From positions 10,671,679 to 10,735,678 of the forward strand of contig NC_051438.1 in the NCBI RefSeq assembly GCF_001649575.2: a stretch of DNA of 64,000 nucleotides, in the 5' to 3' direction. The notes under the pieces were generated by a model. The model did no database searches. It had not been told where the DNA came from and saw only the letters and a program-made list of their open reading frames with translations. Made by a program: the position numbers and the translations under genes. Every line of letters begins with the position of its first letter. Position 1 is the first letter of the stretch. Source of the stretch: Kryptolebias marmoratus (Eukaryota; Chordata; Actinopteri; Cyprinodontiformes; Rivulidae). Below, piece after piece: positions 46,471 to 58,524 of the stretch.

Positions 46471-47560
46471 CGATAAGGAAGGTGGACGCAAAGTAAAGCT
46501 TGTACGCTGACTTATTACATTCTGGAGAAGCTTTGCTGCTCAAGACTTTAAGGGGGAACACTGGGTGCTAGCTCGGTCTAGTGTTATCAGTAGATTGAGC
46601 CAGTACAGGGATGACAGAAGAAAGACCTGATCCATCCCCTGCCTCAAGACCCTATCTTTGGGCAAAACTGCACAGACTTGACCTTTTTTGCTGGAGGCCA
46701 TGGGGTGCAAAAGCTGCAGAGCTCGATCTCTTTTAAAATGCAAAGCTATCTTCTGATGGCAAATTCCCTCACATAGTCATGCTCCCCTGAGAGAGATGAT
46801 ACTTTTTGTGGCTCCTAACCCTTGGTGTCACTGATAAAACCTATATCTGATGGCAAACTATTGGGAACAATCAGGTTAAAGGAAGTGAATAACTGCCCTG
46901 ACCTAAAACACTTGAATTAAATAAGGTCATGATCATTACCCAACAGATGTTATTAACATTTTAAAACATTAGGATAAAAGCTATTCATTTATATATACTG
47001 CTGTGTATTCCACTTTGTGCTGTTTACATACAGGAAAAAAAAGACAATAACCGGTTTTATTGAACAAGCCCTTGGAGCGTGAATTTTGCTACATATCCAC
47101 AAAAAGTTCACTTAGGGTCTACACAAAACAAATTGTCTCTGGGGAGGATGACTGGTCGGAGATTGCAGTAGCAAGGGTTCCCACTGAGGGACGAATGTAC
47201 AATGGGGCCCCGAGGGGCCTGTTGGAGACGGGTGTTTAGCCTCCAAGTGGCCCCCTGTGGTAACTCTATCTCAAGGGTGGTGGGGGGCCTTTAGCTGGGG
47301 CTAAGTGGAGGTGTGTAAGTCAGTGTTCCTCCCCTCGGGCTGTACCTCCTCCTTGAGCTGGGAAATAGAATTGGTGAAGGATGCTTGTGGTTCTGTACCT
47401 ATTCCCCCACTTTGTGTCACATGTTAGAGATAACCTTGAAGAGCTACACAGCAGATAAAGGTGGCACCCGAGGGGGAATTTATCACTCAGTGGGGAGGCT
47501 TTTGTAATATTTATACAATCCTTGATATACAATAGATACTTTTCAAATATTCTCTCAAGC
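46471..47560. promoter_or_regulatory. Two candidate conserved regulatory blocks
   Basis: About 46,471-46,870 and 47,070-47,530 are among the least AT-rich parts of the window, separated by an AT-rich spacer. The second contains GGGGCCCCGAGGGGCC, a GC palindrome-like motif at about 47,202-47,219, and CAAGGGTGGTGGGGGGCC. No open frame is convincing on either strand. Regulatory function is inferred. Confidence 0.33.
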
Positions 47561-47677
47561 ACGTTGTTTTATTTTTGCTTTATGTCATATTAAACATCAC
47601 CATTGCTTTTTTATTGTCAGAGTTGTATTAGGCTGTTTTTGGACATAATTTTACTCTGTATAACTTTATGGGTTAAA

Positions 47678-48290
47678 TTGGTCCATTATATCAATATTAC
47701 AGTTAAGGTGCTTTTGAACTAAGCAGTTATGAGAAATCCAAGTTTTATAAGAACTGTTAGTCCCACCATTGAGTGGTTATCAGAACCAACATGTTTGCTT
47801 TTACATCACCAGGAGAACACTGTGATTGCATAACACTCGACTGATGGTCAGTGAATGTGACATTCACCACCAACAACAACAGAGGTTGTTGAAACTGCTT
47901 GATGTGGGTTTTTGGTTTATTTTTAAACTGTAATTTAAAAATGTGCTACACTGAGTTGTTGTATGAGGTATAGGAGCCAAGACTCATACAACAAATCAGT
48001 CTACTACGACAAAACTTAACTTCGACTTTAGCAATGTCAACACAGTTTTAACAGTGTTGGTGCTGGAAGAGCATTTATTTAGCTTGGCCAATCTACACAG
48101 TAGATAATGTATGAACCATTCACATTCCTGCTTGTCACTCAGGAGTCCCTATTAAGCTAAGAGAACACCTACTCTGAAGCAGAATCGTAAAAAGACCCAA
48201 TAAACATAGGTATAAGGACTGAAAATGGCTACAGTGCAAAAACAAAAAAAGTGAACTGCCTTAAATGATTATAAAATCTGTGAACTGGTT
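47678..48290 (+). repeat. Repeat family R1, copy 3
   Basis: Aligns with 21,048-21,716 from TCCATTATATCAATATTACA to the shared right end CTTAAATGATTATAAAATCT. Other shared blocks are AAGGTGCTTTTG, CTCGACTGATGGTCAG, CAACAACAACAGAGG, GGAGCCAAGACTCATAC, GGAGTCCCTATTA and ATAAGGACTGAAAATGGCT. It has many small indels and no usable frame. Confidence 0.6.
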
Positions 48291-49719
48291 TCACATGGCC
48301 TGAAAGCGCCTTAATTTTAGCCATTCCATGTTTAAACATACTCAGTTAAACACAGTGCAGCCAGCTAACTCACATAGCGAAGTTCACAATATAAATTTGA
48401 AGGAAATGACAATCTCAGCACTGCAGGCAGTGTGCCTGCAAACATGCCACCTGTGGGAGACTAGACTCCCCTCCAAAGCCCACTGGGTAGAGTTGGGGGG
48501 GTCATAAAATACCAGATGAACAGTAGCAGTGACTTTAAAAAGAAGTACCAATATTTGTCTTGTAAGGGGTCTAAGAAAGTAAAAAAATAAAAATAAAAAA
48601 AAAACCTTGATGGTTTAAGTACTCAGCACAAACATCCAAAAGTTCTACTGGATTTCTTTTGCACTGACAAAAAAAAAAATGGTTGTGTCAGCTTTTTTAA
48701 CTGGCATTGAGCCTTAACTTTATATGTCTGTGGCCACTTTGGGAATAGTAACAGTTCCCTCAATTTAAAAGGGTCCTCATAAAATTAAGCACACCATGAA
48801 AGAAGCAACCATTTCACTCCTAACTCTTCGGATACTGACGCTTGGTCAGGAGCCATTGGCATTAGATTTTAAATGAATTGAGTACCCCGTTTTAAGACAT
48901 GTTCTGGATGAGCAAGAAATTGTTCTGTATTCAGACCTTGTCCACTGTGAGCCCTTTAATAATGGACATTTGTAGTTTGGAAGAGCATCTGAGGGTTTGT
49001 TGTTTCCAGCCAGTAGCATCAGTTCATAGAAAGGAGTAGAAATACCTGTTTATTTACAAGTCAGTGCTTAGTAATATTTATGAACATACAATAACTACTG
49101 TACTTTGTTAGTTTGAGAAGCTGATTCTGGTTCTGTGGATTACAAAAGTTCAATTTTTAGTGTCAAATACCTTTTCTCTCCTTTCTAGGTTAATATAGTG
49201 ACACGTTTCCCGACTGTTACATTACCTCCAGAGAGAATGTCGCAGTCATGGACCTAAAAGTCTAATTATTCCACATGATGTAAAATTACCCTGAAGAGTA
49301 GTCTGTGCATTGATAACAGATGTAAAGAATTTGACTGAGCATTTCCTTGTGAGCAACTGGGATTGAAAACATGACGAAATAAGACCATAAAAAATAATTA
49401 TTTAATCAAAAGGCTTTCACAAAAAAAGGCACAATCCTTTATGTTGATATTAAAGTCCCTTTTTTCATCATTCAATAAATAAGACACTAAGAAAATTGAA
49501 CTGCTTCACCTAAGGCAATCTTTTCCCTTGTCACCTTTGGCATCATGTCAAACATTTCTAGAAAGAAGCCAAGGACATTTAGTTTTTTAATAGTTTATTT
49601 TTGAACTTTTTGAGAGAACCAGAGCTCTTACTCATTCATTACCATTAGCAAGTTTTAATTTTACTTGTACTCAGATGTTTTATTGCATTTAAACTGCATT
49701 TATAAAGCCTGCATCTGTC
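48291..49719. other. AT-rich single-copy sequence
   Basis: A-runs lie at 48,584-48,604 and 48,670-48,679. A short balanced patch lies at about 48,420-48,510. No gene recognised. Confidence 0.5.
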
Positions 49720-50246
49720 AGTGATAAATTGTGCATGATATCTGTGAGGGAGTTTCCCAAATGTCTTTAGTTTGCAAAGGTTCTCAATTTCCCTGTCAGT
49801 CGCAAGGCCTCGCTCTTGAATAGCAGAAATTTGAAACATGTTTGAGAAATTTGTAAAACAAATTTTCTCTCAAAAGAGTAACAGAGTCGTCGAAGGCATC
49901 TTGAGCCCTACTCAATTTAGTATCCATGAGTCAGAAAGTGTGAGAAATGTCTGACAGTTTTGGGAGGGTTTGGTGACACGTGAAACAAAATTGTGACTGA
50001 TTGGAGACAAAAACTAAAAAAGAAGAGAATACATGGCAAAGAAAGAAATTTATTTGAAACACAATTAAGGCACTTTGTGTTTAAATTGTGACAAATATAT
50101 TTCCATGTCATTTGCAGGAATATTATGTGAATATCCAAATTTATTCACAGTTATCTACTTGTGCAAATATTTCAAAAGTACCAATTCAGTGTGATCCCAA
50201 TTGAAATGTTGTGCATCTTCAACTAGTTGGCAACAGTCACATCCCT
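49720..50246 (+). repeat. Repeat family R3, copy 2
   Basis: The left half (about 49,720-49,850) and the right end (50,170-50,246) match 44,105-44,360 in order. About 290 bp of intervening sequence is absent from copy 1, either an insertion here or a deletion there. The right end reads AGTACCAATTCAGTGTGATC and then CTTCAACTAGTTGGCAACAG. Confidence 0.5.
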
Positions 50247-52289
50247 GTGTAATTTGGTCATTAATGAGAACAAAATTAAAAATAAAATTAAATAAAAAAC
50301 CTCAAGGAGAAATATTGCACACAGAAATCTACTGTTTTGACTGATGGGTAAAACAATGATGAGCTGAATGAATGAATGAGCTACCTTTTATTATACTGGG
50401 TAGAATTTTGCACTGGTAATAACTTGTACTTGAGAAAACTTTCTTTACTTGATAGTTTTACCTTTACTTGATTACTTTAGTACTTTCTATCAGTGGAAAT
50501 TTTGATGTCTCAGAGGCCAGAATTGAGTAAAAGTACCTCTTTGCTGAAACTGGATACAAATTATTGGTGTGACCGTAATTTTTTTTGATTAACTCACCTT
50601 TCTGCCTTACTGGTTGAAGAGGAATCAGCAGGTGAGAAACGATGTACTTTCCCTCTGCATTTTTCAGTAGGCACTACCAGACTTTAACAGCAAAGCCTAT
50701 ACGGAGCCCCATGAGTGCACTTCCTGTGATCATAATGACCATATCATTTTGACTATGCAGCATTGCATTGGCTTCAAACTAAAAGGGCTTGACGCTGTTG
50801 CCAAACTAATGTTTCATCTCAAGGAGCGTGAGTGTATATCTACTGCACTCTGTAACCATAAGTGAATATTGTGGTTTCCCTCTCGCTCACAATAATGTAT
50901 CTGAACTTGTGAAAAATGATAGCCTCAACAATTTGTTTGCATCACAGCATTATTGCTGTTATAATAAATATGCTTAGATATACCTTACAGTCGCATTGCA
51001 CTAAATTCAGTTGGAGCTTGATGAAAATTACACTGCAATGTGAGCAGGTTGAGGTTTTTAATTATTTCCCCCATGTTTAAAACAATCAGAACTATTTATA
51101 AAATACAAAAGAATAATAATTAAAGAAAAGGCCACCTATGAAATACTTAGCAAAATCTGTGTATTTCTAGCTTTTTTTGTTTGAGAACACAGAGTAGTCG
51201 GTCTTATGCACTTTAGTGATGAAGACGATGAGATCACATATACAGCTGCAGTGGCAGTTGATCACATAGATTGATTTTCTGTTTTCCAATGACATATAAC
51301 CTGCTAAAAATGAAAACACGACTAACGTTATTTGATGTGAGGTGTGCATTGCCAAGAGCACCCAATACTGGAAGCTGTAATACTATTATACTTGCCAGAA
51401 GTGCAGATAATGCAGAGTGGGATAAAGATAGCAGGGTGAGCCGATAGACTGGCATCAAGCTGCTTCATCTTTCACTCTCCATCTTTTTCTAGTCTTGCTC
51501 TGTTTTTGTCGTATCATTCCCTTGCACCCCTCTTACCTCTGCATTTATCTCTTTGTCAGCTTGTGCCTTCTTTTACAATGCCGGTACATCTGTTCAGTCC
51601 TTTAAACTCCTCCACCGTTCAGTGAGTGGTGGTGCTTTAAGCCCTGAAATTCCAAAGAAACCAAAAAGCAGGACAATAAAAAGAGAATATCTCTCTCCAG
51701 AACACTCTAAAAGGTTCTTAGCCATTGCCCATAGATACTTCTCATCATTTTTTATTGTTGGAAGCACTCCTCTTAGGAGGACAAGTATAACTTTGTAAAA
51801 CACATAACCAGCAAATGCCTCAAACTTCACTTTTCTCAAGCATTGGCTGCTCTACAAATACAGTCTTACTTTTTTGTTGTTTGTTTGTTTTTTGATAAGC
51901 ATGAGAAAAAAGTCTGGATTGGATTCTGAAGCCTTTTAGGCATTTTTAACACATCTGGTTATGTATTTTAGGTGTTCTAAGTTCAGCAGTCTTACTAACT
52001 GGTATGAATGTATTTATTCATTTTCTGCTTATGAATATTGTTGAAAGTGCACCTTTAAAGCTTTTATTCAGCATAATAAACCTTTATTAACACAGCCCTA
52101 TGTTCAAGCTGTCAGTTAAAGAGGATTTCCCCTTCATAATAGACTGCTTGGTGTTCAAGAAAGCAGCGTAACTCAGCTACCAATACTCAGTCTGATCCTT
52201 TTAGAAACTGTGAAGCAGTCACAAACTAGAAAACTGAGGGAATGCATATCCCTCACTGCCATTCATGCCTGCGTCCAGAGACTCAGATC
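50247..52289. other. AT-rich single-copy sequence with one balanced block
   Basis: About 50,600-50,840 is balanced and repeat-free and could be conserved. The remainder is AT-rich. The opposed 81-codon frames near 51,553-51,839 are not recognised. Confidence 0.45.
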
Positions 52290-52460
52290 AATTAGCTGTG
52301 CCTGCCATCTTGATTTGGGTTGACTAAAAAAGTTATCAGTTGTAGATGTACATCCAATGATTTCTTTCTAAACCTTTTGTCAATATCCAACATCTGATTC
52401 ATGAGATGTTTTGCTAACAGACAAACAGGGTTGACTCCAATACTTAATGTTAAAGTTTTA
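52290..52460 (+). repeat. Repeat family R2, copy 2
   Basis: Reads TTAGCTGTGCCTGCCATCTT, GGGTTGACTAAAAAAGTTAT, CAGTTGTAGATGTACATCCA, ATGATT, then TTTTGCTAACAGACAAACAG and GGTTGACTCC. It matches the copies at 35.1, 52.6 and 62.7 kb and lies 120 bp from another copy in the same orientation. Confidence 0.6.
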
Positions 52461-52581
52461 AGCCAAGATCTTGTGCAATAGTAGCATTTAGCAGATGTGT
52501 TTTGATTACAATATGTTAGCACCCTGTTTATGTGTTGTATTAGTCTTAGCTACTACCACACTGAAACTTAGGTCATATCTG

Positions 52582-52830
52582 TGACATTGACTAAGTTATA
52601 CTAATTTTATAATTTTAATGTGACTTGGCTGTGGCAGCCAACTTGAACCAGGTTGACTACAAAACTTAATCAGTCAAAGATGTCCATCTAATGATTACTT
52701 TCGATAGGTTTCATTACAATTCGTCCACTGGATCATTAAATATTTTGCTAACAGACAGACACACAAATACACAGACACAGGCAAAAATATTACGGCCTGC
52801 CTTTGCCTTTTGGCAAAGGGCAATAAAAAA
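52582..52830 (+). repeat. Repeat family R2, copy 3, with 3' hairpin
   Basis: Contains CTAAGTTATAC, TTGGCTGTGGCAGCCAACTT, AAGATGTCCATCTAATGATT and TATTTTGCTAACAGACAGAC. It ends in a hairpin-forming stretch, CTTTGCCTTTTGGCAAAGGG, followed by CAATAAA. The hairpin plus AATAAA end is the most complete 3' terminus of R2 in the window. Confidence 0.62.
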
Positions 52831-53269
52831 AATCCCTAAGCCAGCTGTTTTAATAAGGCTAACCATGGAGAGAGCATTTTGTAAAGGTAAAGCTACTCCA
52901 AAGTCTGAGTCATGAAAAAAAAAAAATATTTGGCTCAATAACCTGACATTTATATGCGTAGCATTATCTGACAGACTCTTCATTTGGCAAAAGCTGACTT
53001 TATTGCACACTAAATGTCATGCAACCCTAATTATATTTTTGAAATGCTGTAACATTGTATTTTTAGGTAATCATTTTCATACCCAGTGACATGAATAAAT
53101 GGCAAAAATCAAACTAAAATATGAAGCTTTGTGATTGTTTCATATTTTGCTTTGAGACTGCATTAAATTAGAAATTGATAGATAGCATGAAAAGTCTTAA
53201 AACATAAGCTGAACAATTGAAAAATGAAACCAATATAGAGTGTAGAAAATAAAGAAATAATACTCATTA
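52831..53269. other. AT-rich single-copy sequence
   Basis: No gene or repeat recognised. An A-run lies at 52,915-52,926. Confidence 0.5.
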
Positions 53270-53635
53270 ATTTGGCATTCCACAGTTATTTACATTGATG
53301 ACTTAGGTTGTTTGCTGGCACAAATAGCAGCAGCTGGATCTGTTTTGGTGCTCTAACAGGAGAAATGTCACAATATTTCTGCCAGATTAATTGTGTAACA
53401 CAAACCGAGGGTGATGCAAAGGTTTATAAAATCACATTAACATGAACTGCTGTGGGTTTAGGATGACAGGAATCCACTATTTTCCTCTTGGATTAGCTGT
53501 TAGCTTGTCAGTCCCGTCAGAGTTATACTGTTTCCCCAAAGTAAAACTGTGCAAAATGCTATCTACAACAAGCAAAATATTAATTTTTATAACCTTACCA
53601 CACAACCCCAGTTCAAAAGGTCAAACTGTTCTTTA
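53270..53635 (+). repeat. Repeat family R4, copy 1
   Basis: Shares with 56,675-57,110 the ordered blocks CACAGTTATTT, GCACAAATAGCAGCAGC, CAAAGGTTTATAAAAT, CTATCTACAACAAGCAAAAT, and TTCAAAAGGTCAAACTGTTC then TTTAA. The right end matches that of a common teleost DNA repeat, while the left terminus is lost. There is no coding frame. Confidence 0.55.
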
Positions 53636-54764
53636 ATTTTGTAAGCCTCAAAGGATGTGATCTTCTACCAATGAAAAGCAGCATTTCATTTGATTTTCAG
53701 TCCTTTTGTTTTCATTTGCATACTTTATCATTTTAGCAGGCTTGCTCATATTGACCTCTGAAAAGTCCAGTTTTCAACATTTCAGTCTTGCATCCTGCAG
53801 GAGTGTAGTCACTAGGGCTTAGATTGTAGATACTTGACCTTTACCCTCTTAAACACCGACCTGACAGCAGTTTTTTTCTGTAGGTATTTGAAATTCTTAC
53901 ATAACAGTCACACTGTTTACAACTTTCATAATTTTGATACAGATTATTTTCAAAGAAACACTGTACTGCAAATGAAATCAGAATTACTTCTTAATACAGC
54001 ATTAGTAAACACAATCATGCTGCATCGCAGCACAATATTTTATAGCATCTCAGTGAACTGGAGGAGTTTTTGTGTCTACAACAAGTGAAGTAGTGTGTCC
54101 ACAATGACCTTCGAATGTGTGTGCCTACAACAACAAAGTCGCTTGACTTTCAGGGCCATTGTTTCTGGGCCTTTGCACATTTGTTCTAATTTGTTTGTAT
54201 TAAATATCCATTAGCACCGAGCTGATGATTACGCTACACGGTTTGTGTTGTAAATCCTTGATTTATGGTGGTGTCTGACCTTAAAGCTGGTCTTTCCATC
54301 ACAAATGCTTTTCCTGGCTGTGACCTTGTCAGGACCTTGTCTGTCTGTCAGCTAGCTCCGCTAAAAAGGCTAAAGCAATCTGGCAGCCTCCCACGGATAA
54401 AAGGGGGGGGNGGGGGCTGGGGGATGATGGGGGGAAAAACAAGAGAGGAGGAGAAGGAATGAGGGAGATGTGACCTTTCTACTTCCAGAGAATTGTGTTG
54501 AGGTAAACAGCCTTTCAGAAAGGAGCCAAAAGACAGGTTGGCAGATGTTTTACCATAGGAACCTGCTTGTTTTGTTCTTTCTTCTCTTTCGTTCTTTCTT
54601 CTCAAGTTTTATTTAACTATTATGACAGAAATCTTAGCTTGATAATTCAATCTTGAATGCTAACATGGTTCTAAAAAGTATTATCAAGACCACTGACTTA
54701 AACCAGCTGAATAATGTATCAGATGCATCATGTTACTGAATTGCACTTTTTAATTTTTATCTAG
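53636..54764. other. Single-copy sequence, partly balanced
   Basis: About 54,090-54,400 and 54,440-54,560 have a regulatory-looking texture on either side of a G-run. No gene recognised. Confidence 0.4.
54403..54434 (+). repeat. G-run tract containing the window's only N
   Basis: G8-N-G5, then CTGGGGG, then ATGATGGGGGG. Position 54,411 is an undetermined base. The tract has four or more G-runs and quadruplex potential, and the N probably reflects uncertain homopolymer length. Confidence 0.8.
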
Positions 54765-56077
54765 AGAAGAAAACAGCAGAGCTGCGAAAAGCATAAAAAG
54801 AAGACCTTCTGCGGTAAGATTTTATTTATTCAAATCTTTGTGAGTGACTTGCTTTTTCTCTCATTCAACCTCACCATAATACTGCATGTCACTATATCCT
54901 TTTGAGTGAAACACAATGCATACTGATGCCGTCCTAGCCTACCAAGGTCATCCCCACAGTATTAGTGGCTAAAGCCACAGCTTTTGTGGCATAACGACAG
55001 TCTTTAAAAATGCACCTAGGTCTTCGTCTGTGAGTGGTGGGCCATAATGAGAAAAGCTCAGAAGAGGTCACCTATATGCCCAGCATCAACAGCGAAGACT
55101 TTATTGAGGCACTCTCATGGAGACAAAAACACACAATCTTCCCTCTATCCTACACACACACACTCTCACACACACAGAGGGTGGGTGCTCCCTCAACCAG
55201 AAAGGAGACTGAGATTGGAAATAAAGACCATCCTCTGTGTCTGAGGACTGTGAATGGAAGCAGTAATGTTTTCAATTTGAGCTCTGAGAGCCATAATGGA
55301 GCTCATTCTACACCACCTAGATACTGTAGTACTGTTGGCCTTAAAGCCTTAGGATTCTATCATCCTTCGCCCTCTCAATTCCTCCTTCTTTATTTCCCTC
55401 TGTGTGCTGTTGAAGGGATTAATTTGTGGAATAAGAAGACGGGTTCTTGTCGAGGAAAAAAAGAATTGTGGAGGGAAGAAAAAACGGATAAATGGATGAA
55501 GAGGTGAGGAGGAAATGAATGAGTTTGTGTTTGACTTTAGGTGTTAATTCAAACGAAGGCCCCCCACATCTGAATGACACCTGTTTGAAGCTGTTTTATT
55601 CATTCACAGAATAAGAATTCAATTTCATAGCAGAGATCGATTCTCACAGCAATGTCCCGGATCTTTTACAATGACATAGAAAAGAAATAGAAGAATGATT
55701 TATGTCATGAAATGTAATCTAGGTAAATGTCTCAGCAGGTTTTCAAGTATACTTTCAAAAGATTTTTAAACACTTTTTGTGGAAATAATCCTAAGAGGGG
55801 TACCTTATTGACCCAACAGTAGCAGCTATACATTTAACCTTAACAATCATTATTAAGCTTATTGAACTTGACAAATTGACTTGCATATCCTTAAAAAAGT
55901 GTCAAAGGCATCATAATATGATCTGAGAAAGAAAAACCCAAAGTCCCAAGGACAACCAGAACATTTTTAAAGAATAAAAGGGTCACAATGTCACAGCTTT
56001 TATAGACCATGCTCCTTCTTATAAAACTGTGAGTAAACATGGAGATGAAATAGTTTGTAGAGCCTTTATTAGGACAC
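54765..56077. other. Single-copy sequence with a candidate mini-exon and regulatory-looking block
   Basis: A 49-bp segment, 54,765-54,813, lies between TTTTTATCTAG and GTAAGATT, fitting weak acceptor and good donor signals on the plus strand. It has no support beyond that. About 55,030-55,560 is balanced and includes CA-rich tracts at 55,120-55,176. The 157-codon frame there (55,034-55,507) crosses the CA tract and is not recognised. The rest is AT-rich. Confidence 0.35.
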
Positions 56078-56150
56078 ATGTCAAACTCAAGGTCCACAGA
56101 CCAGCTCAAGCTAGCCGTGAAATGTTTTTGGCTCACAAGATAATGTAAAA
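56078..56150. mobile_element. Possible hAT-type transposon end relic
   Basis: ACATGTCAAACTCAAGGTCC, then CAGACCAGCTCAAGCTAGCC and TTTTTGGCTCACAAGATAAT, resembles the conserved end of a hAT-type repeat ('TGTCAAACTCAAGGCCCGCGGGCCA...TGGCCCGCAAGA'). Only about 70 bp remain, without target-site duplication. Confidence 0.4.
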
Positions 56151-56674
56151 AAGTAGCTTAAAAAAATAGTATCCTCTTTTTTATGATCTAACAAACATTT
56201 AGGTACATGTAGGTACACAATGCATGTACCACAAATCCAAAACTGCACTAACATAACTAATGTGCCACCATATCAATCATCCCTTTGTGAGTGTGGGACC
56301 CCTACCCTATGTTCCTTGTTAGTGTTCTCAAAGGCCACGTACCTGAAACTTCAATAGACCTAAGGAAAGATGGAGTCTGACAGACAGGGAGTTTTGAATG
56401 AGGTGGGAGGCAGACCATCTGTCCATCCATCTATGCATCGGTTCGTGCTTATCTGTACTTGGGTCAAAGGGGCAACAGGTCCCTTCACATTTCTTTGGAT
56501 TTGTCTCAGGGTCTCCCGCAACTAAAACTTGCACAGAACCAGAAAACCTTCACGAGGCGGCTCCCAGGAGGCATCCTAATCAGATGCCAAAATTGTTAAA
56601 TCCAGAGGAGCATTTAGATGAAAGCCCTTATACTCCTTCAAAATTACAACAGAAATTTACAGTCTGATTTTGAA
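56151..56674. other. Single-copy sequence
   Basis: Includes a balanced part at about 56,330-56,620 with opposed 68- and 89-codon frames, neither recognised. Confidence 0.4.
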
Positions 56675-57110
56675 TTCAAAGCAATAGTTCTGCTCTACTG
56701 AAGTTGGGTTCAGAGAAACACCTTTACATCACCATCAATTTTGCATTACATGGGTATTTACATAGAATTCTGTGGTTATTTGAAGGTGCAAATAGCAGCA
56801 GCAGCAAACTGCAAGCACTTCCAGTGTAGCACCTTTATGTGAATGTCAAGAATTTTTGCCCAAATAACCATGAAGGTTTATAAAATAGCGCAGGCATGAA
56901 CCTCTGTGACACTTTTAAGATTGAAGTTGTTTATGATGCTGCAATCCCCTTTGGTCTCAGATGCATTTGAACTAGCTGGGGTTTTTTTTTTCAGCTCCGT
57001 TTCTCCAAACTGAGGTTGTTCAAAGTGTTATCTACAACAAGTAAAATATCATTGTTCATAACTTTTTTCCCTTAACCTCCACTTCAAAACATCTGAACTA
57101 TTCCTTTGAA
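56675..57110. mobile_element. Repeat family R4, copy 2, with terminal inverted repeats
   Basis: The left end TTCAAAGCAATAGTTCTGCT is inverted at the right end as TTCAAAGGAATAGTTCAGAT, and the match continues into TGAAGTTGGG / TGAAGTGGAG. The 436-bp unit is therefore a non-autonomous DNA transposon. It resembles a widespread fish repeat starting 'TTAAAGGAACAGTTCAGAT'. It aligns with copy 1 at 53.3 kb. Target-site duplication is not clear, so the superfamily is open. Confidence 0.62.
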
Positions 57111-57944
57111 AAATAAATTGTATGAATCCATGCTGCATTCATAATTGTGATTTTATGCGATCAAACACTGTGAAATAGTATAAAAGCACATCCTTGAAGT
57201 AAGAGGAATGATTCTGCAGTCCACTGCCTTTTGGCTATTACCCTTAAATGATGTAGCATAGCCACTTAATGTGATGTTTAAATTGAAAGGCTACGATGAA
57301 AGGAAAACACTACACAGGTCATAGGATACCAGTCATGAGCAACTAAAGTCCTTGTGCGTGTTTGTGCTCCAAGATGAACGTGTGGGTCCACTTCACTTCC
57401 AGTCTTAAAAGCATGCCAATGTTAGAAAGCTGTTTAAGCATTCAGTTTTAAAGGATGGCTGATCTCAAGCATTTATTTGTCGCTGGACTGTGACTGACAC
57501 TTAAGGTGCAGCTTGATAGGACTACAAGGACACAGCAAAAATGAACCGCTGTACCAGTATGTGAAGGAGCTACTATGAAGGTAGAGCACAGGTTGATGTT
57601 CAATTCAAGCACACTGGTTTATTTTTAAGATTAACAGAAAGTGATAAAGGCGTTGTGTCATTTAAGAGACCCGGCATTACTGTATCAAGAGTGTCTGATC
57701 CTTTAATTCTATTTACATCATAATATCATTCTTTTTTAATCCAATGCTTATGCTTCACACTCAGTTTAAAAGACACATAAAAGGCACTTTTACTTTGTCA
57801 TACAAGCTTATTATAAGAAACAAAAATCCACTTGGCAATTTATACAATTGCTCTGGAACAACTTCTCGATTTAAGCCACAAAACTATTAACTTGCACTTG
57901 TTGACATGCTTAAAATGTACATAAAATGTAAGTCTGTATCACAC
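57111..57944. other. AT-rich single-copy sequence
   Basis: No gene or repeat recognised. Confidence 0.5.
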
Positions 57945-58045
57945 TGAGCTGTGTCTGTTGATGACGAGTTGGAGAAATAAAACTGAGAAAAGTTTCATTT
58001 GGAATCACAATGAATTGGTATCTACAACTTGTTTACAAAGCGTGA
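57945..58045 (-). repeat. Repeat family R3, copy 3 (minus, partial)
   Basis: Reverse-complement reads TACCAATTCATTGTGATTCC, AAATGAAAC, then CTCCAACTCGTCATCAACAG, matching the right ends of the 44.1- and 49.7-kb copies. Only the terminal 100 bp is recognisable. Confidence 0.45.
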
Positions 58046-58524
58046 AAAAATTGCAGTTTATGTGATATTTCTGCAAAGGATGTGCTAACTTATTTGTCAC
58101 AGTTTAGTCATAAAATGTCTTAAATTTGTCTCTTTTGTGTCTCAACTTCATCACAGCCCTTTAAAAAGATCAAAGTTAAGAAGTAAATCTCAGCTATGAT
58201 CCAGTTTTCTGCACCTATTAGAAAAACAATCTAATACAATGCATTTACAACTATAAGCAACTTATATTTCTATCTATGTGTGCTGGTGAACATCTACATG
58301 CAGGGTTTGAAGTCCACACTGTTTTGACTATTAAGGTATGTGTTAATGAATCTATTTATCGAGCCTCGTAGCTCACACTGAAGCTTAAGATATTTATTCA
58401 TTACATTATTTTAAGGCTATACTTGTATTTTACTGATTGTAAACATCCACTATGAGTAATACTGGAATAAAGAAATTATTATTTGTTTGTATCTGTAGAG
58501 TGTACTTGAAGAAAAATGGTTTTC
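58046..58524. other. AT-rich single-copy sequence
   Basis: No gene or repeat recognised. Confidence 0.5.

Noticed and set aside
55034..55507. 157-codon plus-strand frame
   Set aside because: It runs through CA-microsatellite-like sequence and shows no recognisable domain. The surrounding block looks non-coding.
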